Assembly: GCA_005776545.1 (NCBI GenBank)
Contig: SXOY01000043.1
Coordinates: forward strand, 1 to 11,877
From: Planctomycetia bacterium
Lineage (GTDB): Bacteria; Planctomycetota; Phycisphaerae; Phycisphaerales; UBA1924
Length of the DNA: 11,877 bases
Direction: 5' to 3'
Under the pieces are notes generated by a model, which was not told the DNA's origin, did no database searches, and was given only the letters and a program-made list of their open reading frames with translations. Positions 1-7,020 of the stretch are shown here, piece after piece. Each line of letters begins with the position of its first letter. Positions within the stretch are counted from its first letter, which is position 1. The position numbers and the translations under genes were made by a program.

Positions 1-86
1 CCGTTGAATCCCGCGGCCTCCCCTTCGGTGGCGATCTGCTGGAGAGTCCATTCCGGGCAAGCAACCGAACTGAAAGCGACCTTCAT
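1..86 (-). CDS. Sugar phosphate isomerase/epimerase-like protein (TIM barrel), N-terminal fragment
   Basis: Reading the minus strand from an ATG at 84-86 gives 28 codons to the window edge, beginning MKVAFSSVACPEWTLQQIA. This is the typical opening of the xylose-isomerase-like TIM-barrel family: first beta strand, then (S/T)xxCPxWTLEQI, then a helix leading to a GFDGVE-like second strand, of which GFNG is the last part visible. Members isomerise or epimerise sugars and sugar phosphates in the cytoplasm, and the substrate cannot be told from this part. A weak AGGAA lies about 9 nt before the ATG. The rest of the gene is outside the window. The assignment rests only on the first 28 residues, so the superfamily is fairly safe and the function is open. 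Confidence 0.7.
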   Translation of the reverse strand, partial: MKVAFSSVACPEWTLQQIATEGEAAGFN

Positions 87-258
87 CCGTGAGTTCCTAG
101 TCCATTAGTATTTTAGATCACTAACGGAGGGAGTAGGCTGAACTGGACAGGGAACCGACCCTGCCCACCGGCGTCCCATCATAAGCAGGTAACAGGCATT
201 TGGCACTAGGAAGAGAAAGCTGTTTGGTGAGTTATGTGTCGTCTCAGCTGGTTGGTGT

Positions 259-441
259 ATGCAGCGTCCGCGGGCAAAGAACGTGCAGGCGGCGAAAGTC
301 GACGCCCTAGAACGCTGGGAGAAGCAGATTGGGAAGCATGTCCGCCGCGTGGATGGCATATTTCAGTGTGTCGAGCGTGGCGCAATCGAAGCCCAACCTC
401 TATGCAACTTCAGCAACTACTGGTCAACGAAGAGTTTGTAG
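259..441 (+). CDS. Doubtful small ORF, 60 aa
   Basis: An open frame with an ATG at 259 and TAG at 439-441. The product is hydrophilic and rich in Lys, Arg and Glu in its first half (residues about 10-30 include LERWEKQIGKHVRR, which could form a helix) and ends in NFSNYWSTKSL. I recognise no family. No convincing ribosome binding site precedes the ATG. It overlaps the start of the putative lipoprotein frame that follows if that gene begins at 402. It could be a gene remnant or chance; composition is a little more protein-like than the competing frame over 234-400. Confidence 0.22.
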   Translation: MQRPRAKNVQAAKVDALERWEKQIGKHVRRVDGIFQCVERGAIEAQPLCNFSNYWSTKSL

Positions 442-674
442 TTCTCCAAAGAGTACTGAAAGTGTCGGTGCTGCTGAGCGCGGCATTGCTGCTGCTGGCA
501 CTGACAGGTTGCATTGGCGGCTCAGCGCGCGAGCTCTATTTCAAGGCACGAGCAATTGATGCACAAGGGCACGATGGCGATGGAAGCCTGGTTGTGGGCG
601 TTGACCGAAGTGATGAACTGCGTGAGATGATCTTGAAAGCGAGAAGAGTGCAGTTGGCGGATGCGGAGAGGTAA
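402..674 (+). CDS. Small putative lipoprotein
   Basis: The frame carries a clear lipoprotein signal: basic residues (LQRVLK), a hydrophobic run VSVLLSAALLLLA and the lipobox LTGC, with the Cys about 37 residues from the ATG at 402. This predicts export, lipid attachment at Cys and a mature part of only about 54 residues (CIGGSARELYF... to ADAER), with no domain I recognise. The frame is open from 234, so the start is uncertain. The ATG at 402 gives a normal basic n-region but has no good Shine-Dalgarno; a GTG at 462 would remove the basic residues. The gene ends 120 bp before the convergent tRNA. The signal peptide is visible in the sequence; the role is unknown. Confidence 0.5.
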   Translation: MQLQQLLVNEEFVVLQRVLKVSVLLSAALLLLALTGCIGGSARELYFKARAIDAQGHDGDGSLVVGVDRSDELREMILKARRVQLADAER

Positions 675-683
675 GAAGGCCGG

Positions 684-706
684 AAGTGGCAAAGTGGCAA
701 AGTGGC
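684..706 (+). repeat. Short tandem repeat, AAAGTGGC x ~2.9
   Basis: Nearly three perfect 8-bp units lie directly behind the putative lipoprotein gene. A 12-mer from it (AAAGTGGCAAAG) recurs at 3556-3567 just upstream of pheS. Confidence 0.8.
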
Positions 707-758
707 TGAGCTTACACACATGCTACAGGGTTCAATTTACCACAAGCCGCGACGCCAC

Positions 759-772
759 GGGTTCATGAACCC
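759..772. repeat. Perfect 14-bp palindrome downstream of tRNA-Gly
   Basis: GGGTTCATGAACCC is its own reverse complement. It lies about 20 bp beyond the 3' end of the minus-strand tRNA. It has no loop and no T tract, so it is not a classical terminator; it could be a protein site or a weak transcript end. Confidence 0.5.
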
Positions 773-793
773 TTAGAAATGGCGTGAGGTCAA

Positions 794-865
794 AGCGGGC
801 GACGAGGGTCGAACTCGCGACCTACGCGTTGGGAACGCGTCGCTCTACCACTGAGCTACGCCCGC
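794..865 (-). tRNA. tRNA-Gly (anticodon CCC)
   Basis: The minus strand folds into a full cloverleaf. The acceptor stem is GCGGGCG/CGCCCGC, the D arm is GCTC/GAGC around AGTGGTA, and the anticodon stem is ACGCG/CGCGT around the loop TTCCCAA, which gives anticodon CCC for GGG glycine codons. The variable loop is AGGTC and the T arm has loop TTCGACC. The discriminator is T, as usual for bacterial tRNA-Gly. The CCA end is not encoded (TTG follows), so it must be added by the CCA enzyme. Confidence 0.96.
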
Positions 866-912
866 ACATTTGGAGTGTATCCACTTATCCGGCACAAGGA
901 CGGAATCCCAGA

Positions 913-1173
913 TCAGTCATCGCCAAGTTGTGCAACAGTAAGAACTCTTTGAAGTCTGGCGGTAGCGGCAGGTCCATAGGCCATCCTCCTGAGATACTCG
1001 AGAGCCGCCATACGTTCCTGTGGCGACTTGGTTTGCCAGTACGCACCATCATCGTCCTGATCGACAACATTTCCAACGGAGAACGCGGTGCGATCAAGTC
1101 GAAAGGTCGCAGGCGTTTCAATGGGCTTTGGCTGACCGTCGTTTTGCACTGCCAAATAATAGATCCTGGCCAA
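913..1173 (-). CDS. Small conserved-type protein with YWQTKSPQERMAALEYLRR segment
   Basis: About 86 residues if it starts at the TTG at 1171-1173, which is 8 nt behind the stop of the preceding membrane protein gene. A second in-frame TTG, eight codons or so in, has AGGA 8 nt before it and may be the true start; there is no ATG in a suitable place. The centre (GAYWQTKSPQERMAALEYLRRMAYG) and the end (ATARLQRVLTVAQLGDD) match what I remember of a family of small proteins often encoded next to nucleotidyltransferase-like genes and suspected to be toxin-antitoxin partners. That association is from memory. It is the last gene of the pheS-linked minus-strand run and is probably translated by coupling. 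Function unknown. Confidence 0.6.
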   Translation of the reverse strand: MARIYYLAVQNDGQPKPIETPATFRLDRTAFSVGNVVDQDDDGAYWQTKSPQERMAALEYLRRMAYGPAATARLQRVLTVAQLGDD

Positions 1174-1181
1174 ACGCGAGG

Positions 1182-1790
1182 TTAGATAGAAACCTCGTTC
1201 GTACCCAAATCTGCATTTTTCTTGACAACACCAAACCAGATCAGGCAGAAGAGCGGGTAGCCCAAACGAAGAAGTCCTATCACGACAGAGGAGACAATCA
1301 TCATTGTTGCTCCCATATTTGCAAAGGCAGCCATTGGGCCGTTGGCCGCCGCCGGATTCTGTTTCATCACCTGGGCGTAGTCATCCGCCCTTGATATCTG
1401 CCATGCAACATGTGCTATCAAGATCACCGTGGCAACAATTCCATAGGCAAGGTGAAGTTTGACACCGATTGGTTTGCGGCGCAAGAGCATGATTGCGCTC
1501 ACGAGCAGAAGTGCAGAAACGCCAGTCAATACGACCATGAACAGGATATCGATCGGGCCGACCAAAGCCATCTGGGCATTCATCTGGTCTTGAGCTTCGG
1601 GGGGCATCGAACCTGGGGGTATCGCCCCCATCGCTACTTTTCCTATCACCGTACCGGCAACCTGACAACATCCATTGTAAAGAAGCGTAAGACCGCCCCA
1701 AATGCAACCGAGTACACCAATCGTCACCGGCCATTTCGGCGGGTCCGTCAGTTCATCGTGAAAAACCGGCGGGCTGTTCATGCTTGACAT
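1182..1790 (-). CDS. Four-helix membrane protein, tandem paralogue A
   Basis: A 202-residue protein starting at the ATG 1788-1790, chosen because GGAG lies 7 nt upstream; an upstream GTG at 1811 has no such site. Hydrophobic segments lie at about residues 21-46, 78-103, 111-133 and 163-189, separated by a long loop after helix 1 that is rich in Met, Pro and Gln (about 47-77). The C-terminus (LGYPLFCLIWFGVVKKNADLGTNEVSI) is almost the same as that of the next gene upstream, so the two arose by duplication. At DNA level a 20-bp stretch is identical (1231-1250 and 1917-1936). I recognise no named family. It is probably in the cytoplasmic membrane with a short charged tail, co-transcribed with pheS. 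Confidence 0.85.
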   Translation of the reverse strand: MSSMNSPPVFHDELTDPPKWPVTIGVLGCIWGGLTLLYNGCCQVAGTVIGKVAMGAIPPGSMPPEAQDQMNAQMALVGPIDILFMVVLTGVSALLLVSAIMLLRRKPIGVKLHLAYGIVATVILIAHVAWQISRADDYAQVMKQNPAAANGPMAAFANMGATMMIVSSVVIGLLRLGYPLFCLIWFGVVKKNADLGTNEVSI

Positions 1791-1867
1791 CGGAGCTCTC
1801 CATTGTCTCACTAGACGGTACAGGCATCAGGCATGAGGGAAGTCCAATGCCGAAACACACAGCCACT

Positions 1868-2443
1868 TTAGATCGACACTTCGTTGGTACCCATATCCGC
1901 ATTGCGTTTTACCAATCCAAACCAGATCAGGCAGAACATCGGGTAACCCAAGCTGAAAAGAATCGCTACCACAATTCCGAACCAGGCACTAGGGGAACCT
2001 GCCTGCGCTGCCCATTTGTCTCCGGAATTCTGGTCAGCCCACGCCTGAACTTCCAGCTGGTGATAAATCGCGTACGCGCAAGAAGCGAGACCGAGCAAGA
2101 GTCCGACAGCCGCATAAGCAAGGTGAGCCATCGCGCCAGTCTTGGAACGGCGAAGTGTCTGAATACCTGCGACCATGAGAATGGTTGTCGGAATGAATCC
2201 CAACGCGGCCATTCCGATCTGAATCGCGCCGGGTCGCATGATGTCAGGCATCGGCCCCATCTGTTCCTCGGCACCCTTGAGAATCATCGGCATCATGAGC
2301 ATGAACCCCACGCCGCAGATTCCGCACAAATAGCCCAAACTGGAAAAGACAATACTGACGATTCCAACGATTTTGGGCCACCCTGGATTTGGAGCACCAA
2401 AGCCATCGACTGGTGACTCAACTGGTGGGTAATTGTCGCTCAT
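1868..2443 (-). CDS. Four-helix membrane protein, tandem paralogue B
   Basis: A 191-residue protein with the ATG at 2441-2443 and GGAGA 7 nt before it. The N-terminus is soluble and Pro-rich (MSDNYPPVESPVDGFGAPNP), followed by four hydrophobic segments at about residues 25-55, 73-95, 105-125 and 152-177. A Met/Pro-rich loop follows helix 1 (KGAEEQMGPMPDIMRPG). The end, LGYPMFCLIWFGLVKRNADMGTNEVSI, matches the downstream paralogue with only conservative changes. It starts 45 bp behind the pheS stop and ends about 77 bp before paralogue A, so a single pheS transcript probably covers both. No enzymatic motif is visible. Function unknown. Confidence 0.87.
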   Translation of the reverse strand: MSDNYPPVESPVDGFGAPNPGWPKIVGIVSIVFSSLGYLCGICGVGFMLMMPMILKGAEEQMGPMPDIMRPGAIQIGMAALGFIPTTILMVAGIQTLRRSKTGAMAHLAYAAVGLLLGLASCAYAIYHQLEVQAWADQNSGDKWAAQAGSPSAWFGIVVAILFSLGYPMFCLIWFGLVKRNADMGTNEVSI

Positions 2444-2488
2444 GAACTATCTCCGCGAAAGGGTGAACCGGGAGTGTACCAGAACCAA

Positions 2489-3529
<1,041 letters not shown>

Positions 3530-3672
3530 GAGGCGGGAGGGTATGCCGGATCAGGAAAGTGGCAAAGCGACCAAAGGGGCAACTTATTGGTCCGGAATTC
3601 CATCGGTTTTGCTGGTATTGCGCGGAAGTTGTGGCACTCTTTATCTGAGTTGCACAAAAGAAACGGGAACGC

Positions 3673-4353
3673 ATGACAAAATTTGCTCTTTCTAGTTTGC
3701 TCGCTGGAAGCGTCGCAGTTGCGCAGGCACCATTCGCAAACCTGTTCTGGGAAGCCAATGACGGTGGCGGTTGGACACGTAATGCACTGACAACGACCAA
3801 TCGCACGGTGCAGGTTCGACTGGTTGCTGAATGGGGTGCCGTCGATGGATATGGATTTTCCGTGACTGGTTTTGATGCCGTCATTGGTTCGGCAGATACC
3901 ACGGACAACGCCACACGGTTGACTCGGTTTGTTCCCTTTGATCTTGTCACTAGCGAAATGGCAGCGATGAGACAAGGTAACCTTATTAAACTTGATGTTG
4001 CAACAGATGTGGCGGCGCCCGGCGCGGGCACTGGCTGGATCTTCGCTTCGCAGGGCAGCGGACATTTTGGAGGGGTCATTGACCCGGCCAACCCCGCACA
4101 TCTGTTTGGCTTTGACCTTGAACTGGGAGATGTTGCAGGAACTCGCAGAGTTTCTTCGGTTCATCACGTCCGATTCGGCGGCAATGCGGGGATCTACATC
4201 GGGCCTACGTCCCAAGTTTTTGTCATTGCGCCAGTAGCTGGCGTGGATATTACTTATGTCCCCACCGCGCCAAGCGTCGCAGTTGTGGTAGCCGGACTTG
4301 TTGCCACTCGAAGACAGCGGAGATCAATCAGCTCCCTTCAGTCAACGAAATGA
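3673..4353 (+). CDS. Exported protein with PEP-CTERM-like sorting tail
   Basis: A 226-residue protein. The start is the ATG at 3673 with GGGAA a few bases upstream. The N-terminus (MTKFALSSLLAGSVAVAQAPFA) is a Sec signal peptide, likely cut near residue 18-22. The middle (about 25-190) looks beta-rich with many Gly, Asp, Thr and Val and no motif I recognise. The tail ITYVPTAPSVAVVVAGLVATRRQRRS (about 193-218) has the layout of planctomycete PEP-CTERM signals: a VPxP-like motif, a hydrophobic helix, then an Arg cluster. Such tails are cut by an exosortase and direct proteins to the cell surface. Here a further 8 residues follow the Arg cluster, which is atypical. It is divergent from pheS and convergent with rplQ. 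Role unknown. Confidence 0.8.
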   Translation: MTKFALSSLLAGSVAVAQAPFANLFWEANDGGGWTRNALTTTNRTVQVRLVAEWGAVDGYGFSVTGFDAVIGSADTTDNATRLTRFVPFDLVTSEMAAMRQGNLIKLDVATDVAAPGAGTGWIFASQGSGHFGGVIDPANPAHLFGFDLELGDVAGTRRVSSVHHVRFGGNAGIYIGPTSQVFVIAPVAGVDITYVPTAPSVAVVVAGLVATRRQRRSISSLQSTK

Positions 4354-4431
4354 GCAGATTTGGTCATAGATGGTGGCGATCGCCGAACGGCTGCGCAGAT
4401 GGCCAGTTCTTCTCACTGCCATTCACGCCGC

Positions 4432-4461
4432 AAAAACACACAAGCCCGCATTGCTGCGGGC
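4432..4461 (-). terminator. Intrinsic terminator of the rplQ transcript
   Basis: On the minus strand GCCCGCA-GCAA-TGCGGGC forms a 7-bp GC-rich stem with a GNRA-type loop, followed by TTGTGTGTTTTTG. It lies about 30 bp behind the rplQ stop codon. On the plus strand the T tract is missing, so it does not obviously serve the convergent PEP-CTERM gene. Confidence 0.88.
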
Positions 4462-4492
4462 CTGTGAAATGAACTAGATTGTCGAAGGAAAA

Positions 4493-5161
4493 TCAGGCCT
4501 TCTTAGGAGCATTGGCCTTAGCAGCCTTCGCTGCCTTCTTCTCACCGACCTTGAAATCGCCCTTCTTGAGCTTGGCGGCGAATGCGGTGCGCTTGTCGGC
4601 GATCTTGCGACGCTTGGAGGGCTTGCCGCCGATTTCGGGACCTTCTTCAGCGCCGACGAACTGGATGACGCAAAGTTCAGAGCCGTCACCGATACGGGCC
4701 TTGCCGAGCTTGACGATGCGGGTGTAGCCGCCAGCGCGGTCTTTGAACTGTGCCGCCACGTTCGAGAAGATGTGCTTGACGATCTTGGGGGCTTTGGTCA
4801 GTTCGCCGTACTTGTTACGCTCGACTTCTTCGCCCTTGGGGACATCGAAGAACTGCTCAGCGCGTTCGCGACGCTTGGCGGTGTGAGCCTTTTCAGCATC
4901 GGTGGCGGTTGAGTGGGTGTAGAGCCAGTCGAACGCCTTGCGGTCGCGGCCGAGCTTGGAGATCACCAGGCGGCGAGCGTGCAAGTCGCCACGCTTTGCC
5001 AGCGTGATGATCTTGTCAACCATCGGAGCGACGGCTTTGGCCTTGGGGATAGTGGTCACAATCTGGCCGTGCTCAAAGAGAGCTACAGCAAGGTTGCGAA
5101 GTGTGGACGCACGGTGTGCAGTTGTGCGTCCAAGTCGGTAGCCGGCGCGGCCGTGTCGCAT
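4493..5161 (-). CDS. rplQ: 50S ribosomal protein L17 with insertion and long tail
   Basis: Starts at the ATG 5159-5161 (GGAG 8 nt before it), giving 222 residues; the frame is open further upstream but that part is not L17-like. The core is unmistakable: MRHGRAGYRLGRTTAHR, LRNLAVALFEHGQIVTTIPKAK, ITLAKRG, and later DRAGGYTRIVKLG. L17 binds near the exit of the peptide tunnel in the 50S subunit. Escherichia coli L17 has 127 residues; here about 45 extra residues sit between LVISKLGRD and IVKHIFSNVAAQF (roughly residues 78-124, highly charged, including AKRRERAEQF), and a Lys/Ala-rich tail follows residue 172. Last gene of the rpoA transcript, but separated from rpoA by 174 bp. Confidence 0.97.
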   Translation of the reverse strand: MRHGRAGYRLGRTTAHRASTLRNLAVALFEHGQIVTTIPKAKAVAPMVDKIITLAKRGDLHARRLVISKLGRDRKAFDWLYTHSTATDAEKAHTAKRRERAEQFFDVPKGEEVERNKYGELTKAPKIVKHIFSNVAAQFKDRAGGYTRIVKLGKARIGDGSELCVIQFVGAEEGPEIGGKPSKRRKIADKRTAFAAKLKKGDFKVGEKKAAKAAKANAPKKA

Positions 5162-5182
5162 GAGAGAAACTCCAGAGGCAGA

Positions 5183-5206
5183 GGGCCATCCATTGCGGAT
5201 GTACCC
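5183..5206 (-). promoter_or_regulatory. Stem-loop in the rplQ leader
   Basis: On the minus strand CATCC-GCAAT-GGATG forms a 5-bp stem, flanked by GGG and CCC that can extend it over a small internal loop. It ends about 10 nt before the GGAG of rplQ. It could affect L17 translation; this is inference only. Confidence 0.3.
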
Positions 5207-5335
5207 GGAAAAGACCCTTAAAAGACAGGTCGAGATATTAGGCGGCAGGTACGACGAAATCGCCCTGACGCAGACAATGGCAGACAATCGCGAACATTCG
5301 AACAGATACCGGACGCTCCGGATCGGTTCACCAGA

Positions 5336-6364
5336 CTAGAGACCAGGTGGCAACTCGGGCTTGGGAACGTTGTAGCCCTCAGGCATCTTCATTCCCAAGT
5401 CGAGATTAATGTCTTGCAGCTTGCGCTTCACTTCGCGGAGCGAGGTGCGGCCGAAGGAACGCAGCTTGAGCAATTCACCATCAGTGAACTGCACAACCTG
5501 GCCCACGGTTTCAATACGGGCTGATTCGAGGCAGTTGCTGGCACGGACCGAGAGATCCATGTCAGTGATCGGCATCGAGAGCTTGCGAATGAGGTCTTCA
5601 TCGACGCCGGCTGCTGCGGCTGCTTCTTCAGAAACGCGCTCTTCGCCCAGTTCAAAGTACTGAACGAAGGGATTGAGGTGCTTGCGGAGAATCTTGGCGG
5701 CTTCGACGAGTGCCATTTCTGGAGTGACGGTACCGTTGCTCCAGATTTCAAGCGTGAGCTTGTCGTAGTTGGTGCGCTGACCGACGCGGGTTTCTTCGAT
5801 CTTGTAGCGAACGCGCTGAACAGGTGAATAAATCGCATCGACGTGAATGATGCCGATTTCCTGATCTTCCTGCGAGTTGTACTGCTCGGAAGCGGGAACG
5901 TAGCCGCGGCCTTTAGCCACGTGCAGTTCCATTTCGAACTCGACCTTGTCGGTCAAGGTGCAGAGAACCAAGTCTTTGTTATGAATAGTGATCGAAGGAT
6001 CAGCTTCGATCATGTCGGCAGTGACTTCACCAGGACCGCGAGCAGCGACGCGCATGGTCTTGGGTTCATCGCCTTCGAGCTTGACGATCAGGTTCTTGAC
6101 GTTGAGGACAATGTCAACGACATCTTCCATCACGCCGGGCATTGAGCTGAATTCGTGGCTTGCGCCTTTGATCTTGATCCAGGTGACCGATGCGCCTTCG
6201 AGCGAAGAAAGCAGCACGCGGCGGAGGCTGTTGCCAACTGTGGTACCAAAACCACGCTCAAACGGTTCAACCATAAAGCGGCCGTAGGTATCACCCGTGA
6301 AACGGGGATCGGCGACAACACGAATGGGAAGCTCAAGGCCACGCCACTTCACGCGAGTACTCAT
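5336..6364 (-). CDS. rpoA: RNA polymerase alpha subunit
   Basis: 342 residues from the ATG 6362-6364, with GAGG about 8 nt before it. The subunit dimerises to start RNA polymerase assembly and contacts promoter UP elements and activators. The N-terminal domain (about 1-240) shows FMVEPFERGFGTTVGNSLRR (30-49), the classic dimerisation and assembly segment, and LRKHLNPFVQYF (227-238). A linker rich in Ala and Glu (241-260) leads to the C-terminal domain (about 262-326) with MDLSVRASNCLESARIETVGQ and ELLKLRSFGRTSLREVKRKL; R274 and N277 match the DNA-binding R265 and N268 of E. coli. The tail is Pro-rich (NVPKPELPPGL). rpsD, its usual upstream neighbour in many bacteria, is absent. Confidence 0.99.
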   Translation of the reverse strand: MSTRVKWRGLELPIRVVADPRFTGDTYGRFMVEPFERGFGTTVGNSLRRVLLSSLEGASVTWIKIKGASHEFSSMPGVMEDVVDIVLNVKNLIVKLEGDEPKTMRVAARGPGEVTADMIEADPSITIHNKDLVLCTLTDKVEFEMELHVAKGRGYVPASEQYNSQEDQEIGIIHVDAIYSPVQRVRYKIEETRVGQRTNYDKLTLEIWSNGTVTPEMALVEAAKILRKHLNPFVQYFELGEERVSEEAAAAAGVDEDLIRKLSMPITDMDLSVRASNCLESARIETVGQVVQFTDGELLKLRSFGRTSLREVKRKLQDINLDLGMKMPEGYNVPKPELPPGL

Positions 6365-6386
6365 GCGAAAACCTCAATCAGCAGAA

Positions 6387-6429
6387 GTTCGTGATTTCTC
6401 ACGCATAAACAACCCACACGCTCACGAAC
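6387..6429 (-). promoter_or_regulatory. Overlapping alternative hairpins upstream of rpoA
   Basis: In the minus-strand transcript the segment TCACGAAC (from 6387-6394) can pair with the upstream GTTCGTGA (from 6422-6429, 8 perfect bp), or its TCACG can pair with the nearby CGTGA (from 6399-6403) across a GAAA tetraloop. The two folds exclude each other and lie 22-65 nt before the rpoA start. This suggests, but does not prove, a translational or transcriptional switch. Confidence 0.4.
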
Positions 6430-6480
6430 ATTTTCACCCTGCTGAGGCGGCGAAAGTTCTTCTTGCATTGCGGGATAAAT

Positions 6481-6510
6481 CGTGTGCGATCCGGTAAAGG
6501 GTCGCACACG
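6481..6510 (-). promoter_or_regulatory. Strong stem-loop between rpsK and rpoA
   Basis: CGTGTGCGA (6481-6489) and TCGCACACG (6502-6510) form a perfect 9-bp stem around a 12-nt loop that can close two further GC pairs. It begins about 13 nt behind the rpsK stop. On the minus strand the following bases are ATTTATCC, a weak T tract, so it may be a leaky terminator or an RNA processing or stability element. Confidence 0.55.
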
Positions 6511-6523
6511 CGAAAGATCTAGA

Positions 6524-6928
6524 TTAAACGCGACGACGCTTGGAAGGGCGGCAACCGTTGAATGGAACCGCTGTGCGGTCTTCAACTGCTGTGACGCGGA
6601 GGCCAGCGGCGGTGAGGCCGTTGACAGCTGATTCGCGGCCAGCGCCAGCGCCAGTGATGCGAACTTCAACTTCGCTCATGCCCATCTTGCGAGCCTTGCC
6701 CGCGGCGGTTTCACCCGCGCGAGTCGCGGCGAAGGGGGTGCTCTTACGAGTGCCCTTGAAGCCGATGGTTCCCGCTGAATCCCAGGCGATGGTTTCGCCG
6801 TTCATGTCGGTGATGGTGACGATGGTGTTGTTGTTGGTGGCCTTGACGTGGACGATGCCACGGACAACGTTCTTGCGAACTTTTGCCTTCTTGCCAACTG
6901 CTTTTTCTTTTTCTGGGACTGATGACAT
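6524..6928 (-). CDS. rpsK: 30S ribosomal protein S11
   Basis: 134 residues from the ATG 6926-6928, with GAGGAG about 9 nt upstream. S11 lies on the platform of the 30S subunit near the mRNA exit and the 690 loop of 16S rRNA. The sequence is standard: a Lys-rich N-terminal extension (VGKKAKVRKNVVRG), GIVHVKATNNNTIVTITDMNG, WDSAGTIGFKGTRKSTPFAA, VEVRITGAGAGRESAVNGL and the basic end NGCRPSKRRRV, where Ser replaces the usual second Pro. It is preceded by a terminator-like structure behind rpsM, so its expression depends on read-through or on a promoter that I could not identify. Confidence 0.99.
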   Translation of the reverse strand: MSSVPEKEKAVGKKAKVRKNVVRGIVHVKATNNNTIVTITDMNGETIAWDSAGTIGFKGTRKSTPFAATRAGETAAGKARKMGMSEVEVRITGAGAGRESAVNGLTAAGLRVTAVEDRTAVPFNGCRPSKRRRV

Positions 6929-6977
6929 ATTCGAAAGCTCCTCGGATCATCCGACACAAAGTGTCGTACCCGATTGT

Positions 6978-7012
6978 GAAAGAAAAACACCGGATCAATG
7001 TTGACCCGGTGT
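6978..7012 (-). terminator. Intrinsic terminator/attenuator between rpsM and rpsK
   Basis: In the minus-strand RNA the arms ACACCGGGTCA and TGATCCGGTGT pair over 11 positions (one G-U) around an ACAT loop, followed at once by TTTTTCTTTC. The stem begins 8 nt behind the rpsM stop. This is a textbook Rho-independent signal, but it stands inside the operon, ahead of the essential rpsK, rpoA and rplQ. A further perfect hairpin, CGACAC-TTT-GTGTCG on the minus strand (6952-6966), lies between it and the rpsK ribosome binding site. Confidence 0.85.
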
Positions 7013-7020
7013 CGATTGAA

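Noticed and set aside
105..359. 84-codon open frame on the minus strand
   Set aside because: Cys/Arg/Pro-rich translation without domain, no ribosome binding site, and no ATG context that fits; likely non-coding.
759..772. Palindrome behind tRNA-Gly as its terminator
   Set aside because: No loop and no T tract; kept only as a repeat.
3600..3672. TGGCAC ... TTGC upstream of the PEP-CTERM gene as a sigma-54 promoter
   Set aside because: 12 bp separate the two elements, far more than the fixed spacing of sigma-54 promoters; no good sigma-70 pair was found either.
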